From Candidatus Bathycorpusculum grumuli (GTDB lineage Archaea > Thermoproteota > Bathyarchaeia > Bathyarchaeales > Bathycorpusculaceae), in assembly GCA_009776805.1 (NCBI GenBank), contig WRNB01000007.1, positions 1-38,823 of the forward strand: DNA of 38,823 bases. The letters run 5' to 3'. The notes under the pieces are model-generated. The model was not told the origin of the DNA. It saw nothing but the letters and a program-made list of their open reading frames with translations, and searched no databases. The first letter of the stretch is position 1, and each line of letters starts with the position of its first letter. Shown one piece after another: positions 8,469 to 16,789 of the stretch. The position numbers were made by a program, and so were the translations under genes.

Positions 8469-9221
8469 TTATTTTCGGTTATTAGTGAAAATTTGATAAA
8501 CCGCGTAAACAGTATATATACTGTATGATAGTAACAGTTTTATAATTAGTCGTGTGTTGCCTATTTGTAATGATTCAGTGATTAAATTTATACTGCCTTT
8601 AAGTGTCCATACAGTGTTAGATCTGTAATGGATACAAAATGGGTCATAACACGTGATAAAATTATAACCTTTTTTTGTTATGTGATCTTTTATGTATGTA
8701 TCTTCGAAAACATGCAATTTAGAAGGAATTTGAATGTCTTTCACTAGAGCTGTTTTTATTAATGCATCATGAGTACCACCACGAATTTGAGCTATTTTAT
8801 GAGTAACAATTAAAAACAACTTTAACATTTTCGGATTTTTTATAGTTGACCATATTTCAATACCCCACACTGCACCAGTTTGAGGAGCGATACATTTTAT
8901 GGCTTTTTGATACCAATTACGACATAAAACAACATCACTATCTAAAAATAAAAACCACTCTGTTTGCACCTCCTGTATACCTTTTTGACGAGCAGAAGCA
9001 CGAGTACCATGATCAAATATTATTTTAATATTAGAATATATTTGTTGAAATTTTTTTATTATTGCAAGTGTATTATCAGTTGAGTAACCATCAACAACAA
9101 TCAATTGATGCACTGGAACGTTTTGATAAAGCGCATTTAAACATTTAGTTAACACACATTCACTATTTTTTGTCAACAAAACTACGTCTACCAAATCCGC
9201 CACCTGTTTAACCACATCCAC
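8469..9221 (-). CDS. family 2 glycosyltransferase
   Basis: A 250-residue GT-A fold glycosyltransferase that would move a sugar from a nucleotide or lipid-linked donor to an acceptor at the cytoplasmic membrane face. VVDGYSTDNT at about 42-51 and the metal-binding LDSD at 93-96 are the classical GT2 signatures; ED at about 173-174 in VFEDTYIKDH fits the catalytic base position. The last ~40 residues (IIKLLLSYSIYTVYAVYQIF) form a hydrophobic segment likely to anchor it to the membrane. The start is a GTG (GTGGATGTGG) with no strong Shine-Dalgarno. It is divergent from the radical SAM gene. A role in glycolipid or glycoprotein synthesis is likely; donor and acceptor are unknown. Confidence 0.85.
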   Translation of the reverse strand: MDVVKQVADLVDVVLLTKNSECVLTKCLNALYQNVPVHQLIVVDGYSTDNTLAIIKKFQQIYSNIKIIFDHGTRASARQKGIQEVQTEWFLFLDSDVVLCRNWYQKAIKCIAPQTGAVWGIEIWSTIKNPKMLKLFLIVTHKIAQIRGGTHDALIKTALVKDIQIPSKLHVFEDTYIKDHITKKGYNFITCYDPFCIHYRSNTVWTLKGSINLITESLQIGNTRLIIKLLLSYSIYTVYAVYQIFTNNRK

Positions 9222-9383
9222 TTTAATGTATTCTCACACATACCTATTATGATTTAACGAAAGTAAAACTTAGAATATTTAAAGATAAAAACCAAACATG
9301 CTCAAACGAGTTGATTTTAATAATGATTTTATAGTTCAAATGTGATTAGTTGCAGTAACAGTTAGTCAGGCGGCGGGTTAAGC

Positions 9384-10418
9384 ATGGGTTTAAAAAAGAT
9401 GGCAAATATTGCAGCACGTTCTCTTGTTTGGGGTAAACCACATCACGCACAGTGGCTTATTACAAGAAAATGTAATTACAAATGTTTGGGTTGCAATGTT
9501 TGGAAAGAGCAAGATACAAAAGAGTTATCATTAGAGAAAATTAAACAGGGCATGGATATTCTTAAGGCAGCAGGTATCGTTGAACTTGTTTTATCTGGTG
9601 GAGATCCATTGTTGCGGGAAGATATTGGAGAGATACTAGATTACGCTGCTGAACGGTTTGTGACGACTGTATATGATAATGGAAGTATGGCGGCAAAAAA
9701 AATTGATCTTTTGCGAAAAGTAGATTTTGTCACTTTATCTATTGACAGTTTAGATGAAAATAAGCATGATTTTATAAAAAATGTTCCCGGAGCATGGAAA
9801 AATGCGATGGAAACTGTAAACATTCTTCAAAAAGAAGGAATAAATGTAAGTGTTAGCCCAACAATTTCCCAGGTAAATCTGTATGAAATAGTAGAAATAA
9901 CCAAATATTTCACAGAAAGAGGAATCCCTGTATGGTATTGCCTTTATTCATATGATACAATTCAAGAACCCAACCAACTATTCCGCATTGGCAAACCTAA
10001 AGACGAATTTATTATAACAGACAAAGAAGCAATGATTAAACTCTGTGACACACTACTAAAAATGAAAAAAACCAACAAACAAATCCTAATAACAGACAAA
10101 CTATTAAAATGCACAAAAACCCTCTACACAGAAGAAAAAAGAATCTGGAAATGCAATGCCCTACAAAGCTTTCTAGTTATAGACCACATGGGCAAAATAG
10201 CAGGATGCCATAACCAACCATCCACAGGCTCAATTTTTGATCTACAAAAAGAATGGAAAAGCAAAAAATACAAAGAACTGCGAAAACAATACAAAATATG
10301 CACTAAATGCACCTATTTATGCTACGTATTTTATTCACTTTATGGCACACCAACAGGACACCTCTCATTAGCATTAGAACAACGAAAAAACGCATCACTA
10401 CTACTAAAGAAAAAATAA
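9384..10418 (+). CDS. radical SAM protein with SPASM-like C-terminus
   Basis: This 344-residue enzyme has the radical SAM cluster-binding motif CNYKCLGC (Cys 30, 34, 37), which holds a [4Fe-4S] cluster that cleaves S-adenosylmethionine to a 5'-deoxyadenosyl radical. LVLSGGDPLLRED is the following GGE-like SAM-binding segment, with Asp in place of the usual Glu. C-terminal cysteines (IAGCHNQ, CTKCTYLC) resemble a SPASM/twitch auxiliary-cluster region, as in MoaA/PqqE/HpnH-type proteins. The ATG at 9384 is preceded by GGCGGG. The substrate is unknown; proximity to a GT2 enzyme hints at lipid or surface-polymer modification, which is inference. The 3' third is strongly A/C-rich compared with the 5' part, in step with the downstream non-coding DNA. 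Confidence 0.85.
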   Translation: MGLKKMANIAARSLVWGKPHHAQWLITRKCNYKCLGCNVWKEQDTKELSLEKIKQGMDILKAAGIVELVLSGGDPLLREDIGEILDYAAERFVTTVYDNGSMAAKKIDLLRKVDFVTLSIDSLDENKHDFIKNVPGAWKNAMETVNILQKEGINVSVSPTISQVNLYEIVEITKYFTERGIPVWYCLYSYDTIQEPNQLFRIGKPKDEFIITDKEAMIKLCDTLLKMKKTNKQILITDKLLKCTKTLYTEEKRIWKCNALQSFLVIDHMGKIAGCHNQPSTGSIFDLQKEWKSKKYKELRKQYKICTKCTYLCYVFYSLYGTPTGHLSLALEQRKNASLLLKKK

Positions 10419-10508
10419 ACACCACCACAAACAAAAATACACCAACACAATAAACGATAAAAACTTTTTTTTGAAAACATACCTAAAAACTTGAAGCACG
10501 ACAAAGCC

Positions 10509-10645
10509 ACTTCCATGAAAACATTGACTACTTTCACAGTTCTTCCAACATCGACCACAATCATGGTGAAGTCTCTCATGAAAACATTTAGAGTTTTCAT
10601 GGTTCTTCCAATATCAACATGCTAATAGCAAACTTTTCCATGTAC
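10509..10645 (+). repeat. ~63-bp hairpin repeat, two units
   Basis: CTTCCATGAAAACATT begins one unit at about 10510, CTCTCATGAAAACATTT the next at about 10573, and a third start, TTTTCCATG, appears at about 10634. Each full unit contains GTTCTTCCAA followed by an ATCAACAT or ATCGACCACA segment. They match the array at 22624-22876 and the copy at 34306-34391. The repeat lies just downstream of the radical SAM gene. Confidence 0.75.
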
Positions 10646-10739
10646 CCATAAGCAACATACAAACTCTAAAAAATACTTCCACAAATACACAAACCATAAC
10701 AAGACTAAAAAAAACCATATGTCCATAACCTGCGCACAA

Positions 10740-10806
10740 GTGTTGTAGTGTAACTTTTTTTGCGACAATCTAGTAAATATTTTGGTTGCAAAAACCCTAC
10801 AACATA
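10740..10806. repeat. inverted repeat with 11-bp arms
   Basis: TGTTGTAGTGT on the left pairs with ACCCTACAACA on the right with one mismatch, separated by about 45 bp containing T-rich and TTGC sequences. It could be the ends of a very short decayed MITE or a long hairpin. No second copy was found. Confidence 0.35.
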
Positions 10807-11580
10807 TTATTTTTACAGATACACAATAATTCAGTTCATTGTGAAAAAACAGCCTACAAAACGCGTGCGATGGTTATGTACGTATGGATTTTTTTGGAAA
10901 TTGTGGGGTGTGTTGCGGGAATGAACGTGTCCTTGCCACCCACAAAGACCCGAGGATAAAAAATGGCATGAACTACATACACTACCTTTATATACGCTGC
11001 AAATGGAAATGATTCATAATATATAAATATAACTTAATTTTACAAACAACCAACAAAACACAATTACGCAAACAATAACTACAGGTTAAACCCTTCACTT
11101 CTAACAAAGCCCAGAACTCTCGTAAAACCTCACTTTTTCGCGTACCAAAAAATATACATCATAATTTCTCCCGTATCATAATTTAATGCACACCACAACC
11201 AGCAAAAATGTTTTTTACAATAAACCCTACCCCACATCTCACCATTTCAAAACAAATTTTTAATAATTTATCAAGATACATATTTTGAGTTGATATTTAT
11301 AAAAAATTTGTTTTTTTAAAACAAACATCATAGTATTTGGGCTTATGTTTAAAGCATGCACAGCATCACATATGCCGCTACCGTTTAACACTATTTTTAT
11401 AATTAATAGTTTGGTTTTTGGTTAGCTCCATTGCTTGCGTATTGTGTCTGAAATGTTTTTTGTATACTTTGTATTTTAGGTGTTGTTTGTTGTTTGATGT
11501 TGTCGTTTTTTTCGATTTTTGTTTTTAATGGTTGTGTGTGGTTGTTTTGTTTATTGTGTTTGAGTGTTTTTGTGTTGTTT

Positions 11581-11610
11581 GTCATGTTTATAAACCATTT
11601 TAAACATGAC
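11581..11610 (-). terminator. perfect 10-bp stem-loop after the ABC exporter operon
   Basis: GTCATGTTTA and TAAACATGAC are perfect inverted repeats separated by a 10-base loop. The structure begins 6 bp after the stop codon of the second ABC gene. Its position suggests a 3'-end-defining hairpin. Archaeal termination usually depends on U-tracts and the FttA nuclease, so it may instead stabilise the 3' end of the transcript. Confidence 0.5.
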
Positions 11611-11615
11611 ATTTG

Positions 11616-13493
11616 TTATGTTGTTGGTTCAAATTGGCTATTGTATAGTTCTGCATAGAATCCGCCTTTTTCGAGCAGTTGAGTGTGATTTCCGCTTTCA
11701 ACAATATCACCATCTCTCATTACTAGAATTAGATCTGCATTTTTGATGGTAGAAAGCCTATGGGCAATAACAAATGATGTTCTACCATAGGTTAATTTGT
11801 CCATTGCTTCTTGCACAATTTTTTCAGTACGGGTGTCTACGGAGCTTGTTGCTTCATCTAGTATTAGTAATGGTGCATCTTGGATCATGGCACGTGCGAT
11901 AGTGATGAGTTGTTTTTGGCCTACAGATAGATTTGTTTTGTCGTTTAATATGGTGTTATAGCCGTTTGGCAGGGTTCGTATGAATGGGTGAATACCAACT
12001 GTTTTGCAGACAGCAATTATTGCTTCATCAGTGATGCCTTGTTTGCTGTAAATAATGTTTTCTTTTATGGTTCCTTCAAAGAGCCAAGTGTCTTGAAGTA
12101 CCATACAGAATTGGCTGTGCACGTTTTCACGTGTTACTTGGTTGGTGGGTATGTCATCTATACAGATTTCACCACTATCTATTTCGTAGAAACGCATTAA
12201 CAAGTTAACTATTGTTGTTTTCCCTGCGCCTGTGGGCCCGACAATAGCTATTTTTTGTCCTGCTGTTATTTTTGCGGAAAAATTGTTGATGATGGGTTTA
12301 TCTTTTTCGTAGCTGAAGTGAACGTTTTTGAATTCGACGTCGCCTTTGACGTTTTCTATTTTTTTGATTTTTTGGTCTTCGTTTGTTAATTCTTCTTCGT
12401 CTAAAAATTCAAAGACGCGTTCGCTTGCAGCTGCTGTTCTTTGTAGTTGTTGCATTGATTGTGCTAATTGTGTTAGGGGTTGAGTGAATAGTCGGATGTA
12501 TATCATGAATGCAACAATAACTCCAAAGTCAATTGTACCATTCATGGCTAATATAGCTCCAACAACGCATACTGCTACATAGCCAAAGTTTCCGATAAAA
12601 TTCATTAGCGGCATCATTAAGCCTGACATGAATTGAGATTTCCAGCCGGTTGTATAAAGTGAAGTGTTTATGTCTTCAAACGTTTTTTTTGCGTTTTTGC
12701 CACCGTTGTATACTTTAACGACATTGTGGCCGGAATAGATTTCTTCGATGTGCCCGTTGATGTCTCCAAGTCCTTTTTGTTGTGCGACAAAATGTTTTTG
12801 TGATCGTGACATAATTAACATCATACATATAAAACCGATAACGGAGGCACCTATTGCGGTTAAAGCCATTATCCAGTTTGTTATAAGCATCATTATCATG
12901 GATCCAATAAATAGGGTAATTGCTCTTGCTAGCATGTCAAGACTTTGGTTGAGTGTTTGACCAATAGCGTCAATGTCATTAGTTACACGGCTTATAACAT
13001 CACCGTAGCTTGTTTTGTCAAAATATTTAAGGGGCATTCTGTTGATTTTTCGTGAAATATCGGTTCTCATGTTTTTGGATATTTTAGCTGATACTGTTGC
13101 CATCATATAGTTTTCTATAAAGCTAAGTATTGCTGAAGCCGTGTATAAACAGACGAGTAATATACCAAGGTTGTACACGACAGTCATATCGATTGCGTTA
13201 ATAACAGGCACTCCGTTTACTAAACCAGGAAGACCTTTTATGATTTCGTTTGTCATATCACGCAGTTTATCAGGACCTATAACAGTAAACACTGCGCCTA
13301 AAGATGCAAAAATCAAAGCAGTTACGATAACTGGTAGATAAGTTTTGCAATATTTAACAAGGCGTCCAAAAGTTTTTTTAAAGTCTTTTGCCTTTTCGCC
13401 AGATCCCATACCAGGTGGAGAAGGCCCTCTACCACCTAAAAATCCACCGCTTTTTGTTTGTCTGTGTTCTTTGGAATTATAATGATCACTCAC
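11616..13493 (-). CDS. ABC exporter subunit with the active ATPase site
   Basis: A 625-residue half-transporter: an N-terminal six-helix membrane domain followed by a nucleotide-binding domain. It has Walker A GPTGAGKTT, Walker B LLILDEATSSVD with the catalytic Glu, and H-loop FVIAHRLST, but an altered signature (LSVGQ instead of LSGGQ). The first 45 residues are Gly/Pro-rich and probably cytoplasmic. The GTG start at 13493 is preceded by GGAGGA and overlaps the upstream gene by 8 bp (GTGAGTGA), so the two are coupled. Its defects complement those of the partner, as in heterodimeric exporters of the TM287/288 or BmrCD type. It probably exports drugs or lipid-like compounds; the substrate is not readable from sequence. 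Confidence 0.92.
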   Translation of the reverse strand: MSDHYNSKEHRQTKSGGFLGGRGPSPPGMGSGEKAKDFKKTFGRLVKYCKTYLPVIVTALIFASLGAVFTVIGPDKLRDMTNEIIKGLPGLVNGVPVINAIDMTVVYNLGILLVCLYTASAILSFIENYMMATVSAKISKNMRTDISRKINRMPLKYFDKTSYGDVISRVTNDIDAIGQTLNQSLDMLARAITLFIGSMIMMLITNWIMALTAIGASVIGFICMMLIMSRSQKHFVAQQKGLGDINGHIEEIYSGHNVVKVYNGGKNAKKTFEDINTSLYTTGWKSQFMSGLMMPLMNFIGNFGYVAVCVVGAILAMNGTIDFGVIVAFMIYIRLFTQPLTQLAQSMQQLQRTAAASERVFEFLDEEELTNEDQKIKKIENVKGDVEFKNVHFSYEKDKPIINNFSAKITAGQKIAIVGPTGAGKTTIVNLLMRFYEIDSGEICIDDIPTNQVTRENVHSQFCMVLQDTWLFEGTIKENIIYSKQGITDEAIIAVCKTVGIHPFIRTLPNGYNTILNDKTNLSVGQKQLITIARAMIQDAPLLILDEATSSVDTRTEKIVQEAMDKLTYGRTSFVIAHRLSTIKNADLILVMRDGDIVESGNHTQLLEKGGFYAELYNSQFEPTT

Positions 13494-15249
13494 GATTTAA
13501 TTCCTCCTCGCTTAATTGAGATAGAGCAATTTCTTTATACACTGCACAGTTACGAAGCAGTTCTTTATGTGTGCCTTTGCCAACTATTTTACCTTCGTCA
13601 AGCACAATAATTTGGTCAGCATCCATAATTGTGCCGATTCTTTGGGCAACAATTAAACTGGTTACGCCAGCAGTTTCCTGTTTTAATTTACTGCGTAAAA
13701 CGCGGTCAGTTTTATAATCTAACGCTGAGAAAGAATCATCAAAAATGTAAATTTCTGGTTTTCGACAAATTGCGCGTGCAATAGCAAGACGTTGTTTTTG
13801 ACCACCTGACACGTTTGTGCCACCTTGTGCAATAGCTGCATTATAAGTGTCTTGCATTTTTTCAACAAAATCTGTGCCCTGTGCAATTTGTATGGCTTTT
13901 TTAACTTGTTCATCACTAAAACTAGTTTCGCCGTTATCTCCATAAGCAACATTAGAGTTCACAGTACCTTTGAATAAGACGGCTTTTTGTGGTACATACC
14001 CAATTTTGTTGTAAAGAGTTTCTAGTTTGTAATTTTTGACGTTTACGCCATCTACTAATACTTCGCCTTCTGTTACGTCAAAGAAACGTGGTATAAGATT
14101 TATAAGAGTTGATTTGCCGCTTCCGGTAGATCCGATGAAAGCAACTGTTTCACCTTGTTTTGCTGTGAAATTTATGTCTTCAAGAACACAGTATGTTGCG
14201 TCGGGATATTTGAAGCTAACATGGTTAAAGATAATTTCACCTTCAAGGTTAGGTTTTCCGGTAGTTTCTTTTCCGTCGATAATAGTTGGAACAGTGTCAA
14301 GGACTTCATTGATGCGGTTTGCAGAAACGCTTGCGCGAGGCCACATGATAAATATTATTACCAACATTAAAAAGGACATTATTATTTGCATTGCATAAGT
14401 TGAAAAGACAATCATGTCTGAAAACACTGTTAGTTTATCGGTTATCTGTGCGGCTTCAATTAAATATGCGCCTATCCAGTAGATTGCAAGTGAAAGTACA
14501 CTTAACATGCTCATGAGAACAGGCATAAGTATAGCCATGGCACGATTGGTGAATAGTTGGATATCGGTAAGTTCTTTGTTTGCGGTTTCAAATTTTTCTT
14601 CTTGATAGTTTTCGGCGTTGTAAGCGCGAACAACACGTAATCCCATAAGGTTTTCTCTTGTGACACGGGTTACATCGTCAGTAAGGGTTTGCATTTTTTT
14701 GAATTTTGGTATGAGAAATACCATAAGGATCATAACCATAATGAACACAATTAAAATAGCTACACCAGTGGCAAGTGTCCATTCGAAGCCTTTGCCAGCG
14801 ATTTTTGTTATTGCCCAAACGGCCATTATTGGGGCTTTGATAACTAGTTGTAAAGCTAGTACTATTAACATTTGAACCTGTATGATATCGTTTGAAGAAC
14901 GTGTGATTAAACTTGAAGTTGAGAAACGGTTGATTTCTTCCATTGAAAAAGTGTCAACTTTGTTGAATAATAGACTTCGTAGGCGTTGTGAGAATGATGC
15001 GCCTATGCGTGCTGCAAAAAATCCTACGATAATAGCAGATATTATACTGCCCAGTGTGCATAAGAGCATGTATCCGCCTGTACGCCAAACATCGCTCATT
15101 GCACTTCCAGGTGTTTGAACAAGTATAGTTATCTCTGACATGTACTCAGGTAGCTTTAAATCAAGCCAAACCTGCACAATAATAAACGCCAAGCTAACAC
15201 CTATTAGTGCCAATTCTTTTGACGTTAAATACTTGAAGATTTTAAACAT
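13486..15249 (-). CDS. ABC exporter subunit with degenerate ATPase site
   Basis: First gene of the exporter pair. It has an N-terminal membrane domain of about six helices and a C-terminal ATPase domain with Walker A GSTGSGKST and an intact signature, NVSGGQ. In Walker B the catalytic Glu is replaced by Asp (IYIFDDSFSALD), and the H-loop His appears as Gln (LIVAQRIGT). This is the pattern of the degenerate-site half of heterodimeric exporters, where ATP binds but hydrolyses slowly. The ORF could extend to 15312, but the ATG at 15249 (MFKIFKYLTS) follows a GGTGA Shine-Dalgarno and starts at the usual position before the first helix. It is transcribed leftward into the partner gene. Confidence 0.92.
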   Translation of the reverse strand: MFKIFKYLTSKELALIGVSLAFIIVQVWLDLKLPEYMSEITILVQTPGSAMSDVWRTGGYMLLCTLGSIISAIIVGFFAARIGASFSQRLRSLLFNKVDTFSMEEINRFSTSSLITRSSNDIIQVQMLIVLALQLVIKAPIMAVWAITKIAGKGFEWTLATGVAILIVFIMVMILMVFLIPKFKKMQTLTDDVTRVTRENLMGLRVVRAYNAENYQEEKFETANKELTDIQLFTNRAMAILMPVLMSMLSVLSLAIYWIGAYLIEAAQITDKLTVFSDMIVFSTYAMQIIMSFLMLVIIFIMWPRASVSANRINEVLDTVPTIIDGKETTGKPNLEGEIIFNHVSFKYPDATYCVLEDINFTAKQGETVAFIGSTGSGKSTLINLIPRFFDVTEGEVLVDGVNVKNYKLETLYNKIGYVPQKAVLFKGTVNSNVAYGDNGETSFSDEQVKKAIQIAQGTDFVEKMQDTYNAAIAQGGTNVSGGQKQRLAIARAICRKPEIYIFDDSFSALDYKTDRVLRSKLKQETAGVTSLIVAQRIGTIMDADQIIVLDEGKIVGKGTHKELLRNCAVYKEIALSQLSEEELNRE

Positions 15250-15453
15250 AATACTCTTCACCAGATAACTATTATTTAGCAAGCATACAAAATGTGTTCG
15301 ATATAAACACATACCATATCAATCACTTAATTTTCTTAGGAAAAGACAACTTTACAGGTTATAGAAAAATAACATAAAAACCACATACAAAAACCATAAA
15401 AACCAAAATTAAACACATAATTCTTTTCTAAAACTTTGTTAACCACTATAACG

Positions 15454-16068
15454 TTAAACAACAGGCAAACAAGCACAAACAGTGTTATCAATTACTTGAC
15501 AAAGAATTTGGAAAACCTGATCAGCATTTAAATTATCAGTGTCCAAAATAAAATTGAAAGGAACAAAATCTTCACCTAAATCAAAATTGTAAAGTTTTTT
15601 ATAAATTGTTTTTGTTTGAGCTTCTTTTTCTTTAAGAATATCGTGAGCCTGTTCAAAAGTCATTTTATCACGATCAGCCACTCTTGCAGCACGCCTATCA
15701 AAAGAAGCCATTAACCAAATTTTAAAACCATCTTTAAGCAACCAAGGCATAGTCCAACTGTCAAGCAAAACATCACCCAATTTTGCGTAACCAAGCAATT
15801 TACTATCCACTTCTTTATCAAACTGGGAATTTTTAACACGCTTCTCTAGAAAACTTAATCCATCAGGACTCTCCCACCAACCCTCACCAGTTATTTCATA
15901 CCCATCCTCTTTAGCTAACTCTTTAAGAGCATCCCCGCCAGAATAACATTTCAAATTATAGTGTGAAGCAATTCTTTTAGATAAAGTACTTTTACCTGTA
16001 CCAGCCATTCCAGAAATACAAATAATAATAGGCTTACGCGCAATAGTTTTGGAGTCACTTGTAGACAT
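15454..16068 (-). CDS. cmk: archaeal cytidylate kinase
   Basis: The 204-residue P-loop kinase phosphorylates CMP/dCMP to the diphosphate in pyrimidine nucleotide synthesis. ISGMAGTGKST at about residues 18-28 is the ATP-binding loop, and RRAARVADRDKM fits the arginine-bearing LID region. Length matches the archaeal cytidylate kinase family, and linkage to secY and an EMC3-like gene is the common archaeal arrangement, which supports the call over adenylate kinase. It lies 17 bp downstream of the DUF106 gene and shares its promoter. A shikimate- or adenylate-kinase-like specificity is the main alternative. Confidence 0.8.
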   Translation of the reverse strand: MSTSDSKTIARKPIIICISGMAGTGKSTLSKRIASHYNLKCYSGGDALKELAKEDGYEITGEGWWESPDGLSFLEKRVKNSQFDKEVDSKLLGYAKLGDVLLDSWTMPWLLKDGFKIWLMASFDRRAARVADRDKMTFEQAHDILKEKEAQTKTIYKKLYNFDLGEDFVPFNFILDTDNLNADQVFQILCQVIDNTVCACLPVV

Positions 16069-16085
16069 ATAGTTAACCTTTTTTG

Positions 16086-16583
16086 TTATTCATTAGTAGG
16101 TGCCGTACGTAAGACACGCGCCAGTAAAGTTCCCAAGAATAAAGCCACCATCATATACCAAATCATAAAATTCGGAACAACCAAACCAAAAATGTTAAGA
16201 TCTGGAGCTCCAACACCAGGCAAAATAAACACAGGACGCGATGAAAAAATAGGCCGTATCAAAGTCCAAATTGGAAAGTAACAAAATGACAAAGCCAACT
16301 GGATCATTTGTGGTTTCATCATTTTTGCATTCATTGCATTAATTTGAGCTTGTTTCTTTTTTACTTTTTCAAGTTGCTTCTTGTCTTTTGAACGAGCAGC
16401 TTCCATACTTTCCTTTCGAAAATCAGCCATTTCTTTTTGCATTGCACGATAATTATCCCAACCCAAAAAGTGTCCAATAAGTAATTTATTAGTTGTTTGA
16501 ATAACTAGCGACATTACAAACGCAATAGCCATAATAACTACGGTTGCAACAGGCGCGAGTATAAGCCATTCTGGTGTGGACAT
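16086..16583 (-). CDS. EMC3/TMCO1-like (DUF106) membrane protein insertase
   Basis: A 165-residue membrane protein of the Oxa1/YidC superfamily in its archaeal DUF106 form, which helps insert proteins into the membrane beside the SecY channel. It shows an N-terminal transmembrane helix, a charged coiled segment (KDKKQLEKVKKKQAQ) that projects to the cytoplasm, then two more membrane helices, the usual three-helix plan. The ORF track uses a GTG at 16592; the ATG at 16583 (MSTPEWLIL) is equally possible and I use it. TATA-like GGTTATAAATAAGG lies upstream. In many archaea it sits directly after secY; here a gene of opposite strand separates them. Confidence 0.88.
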   Translation of the reverse strand: MSTPEWLILAPVATVVIMAIAFVMSLVIQTTNKLLIGHFLGWDNYRAMQKEMADFRKESMEAARSKDKKQLEKVKKKQAQINAMNAKMMKPQMIQLALSFCYFPIWTLIRPIFSSRPVFILPGVGAPDLNIFGLVVPNFMIWYMMVALFLGTLLARVLRTAPTNE

Positions 16584-16623
16584 GTCATTCACTTGAAATA
16601 CTTGATGTATGCGTAACCTTCTT

Positions 16624-16637
16624 CCTTATTTATAACC
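16624..16637 (-). promoter_or_regulatory. TATA promoter of DUF106-cmk
   Basis: Read on the minus strand, GGTTATAAATAAGG is a good archaeal TATA box. About 25 bp downstream would place the start site near 16600-16605, giving a short leader before the DUF106 start at 16583. Confidence 0.55.
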
Positions 16638-16789
16638 GTTTTTACTGATTTTACTGCAACCCAACAGTAACCATATTTATCTTGAACAAACCATCCAAAA
16701 ATAAAAGCAACCTTCATGAAACGGTTTTATTCAAATATAAGACATTAATTATTAGAATAAGAAAATAAAGTATAACAGAGGAACAGTAA

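Larger units (their letters stand above)
10419..11615. other. non-coding gap with hairpin repeats
   Basis: About 1.2 kb with no supported gene, between convergent genes. The first ~700 bp is A/C-rich on the + strand, continuing the composition of the end of the radical SAM gene. The last ~200 bp, next to the ABC genes, is T/G-rich. It contains two units of the ~63-bp hairpin repeat, an imperfect inverted repeat at 10740-10806, a GC-richer segment with pairing potential near 10893-10955, and a perfect terminator-like stem at 11581-11610. Confidence 0.55.

Noticed and set aside
10340-10600. 86-aa minus-strand ORF through the hairpin repeat
   Set aside because: Open because the ~63-bp unit is a multiple of three, giving a repetitive peptide; other repeat copies are not open in the same frame.
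11403-11612. 69-aa ORF directly after the ABC exporter genes
   Set aside because: It is Asn/Lys/Gln/Thr/His-rich exactly as A/C-skewed DNA predicts, overlaps the stem-loop at 11581-11610 and has no recognisable motif.
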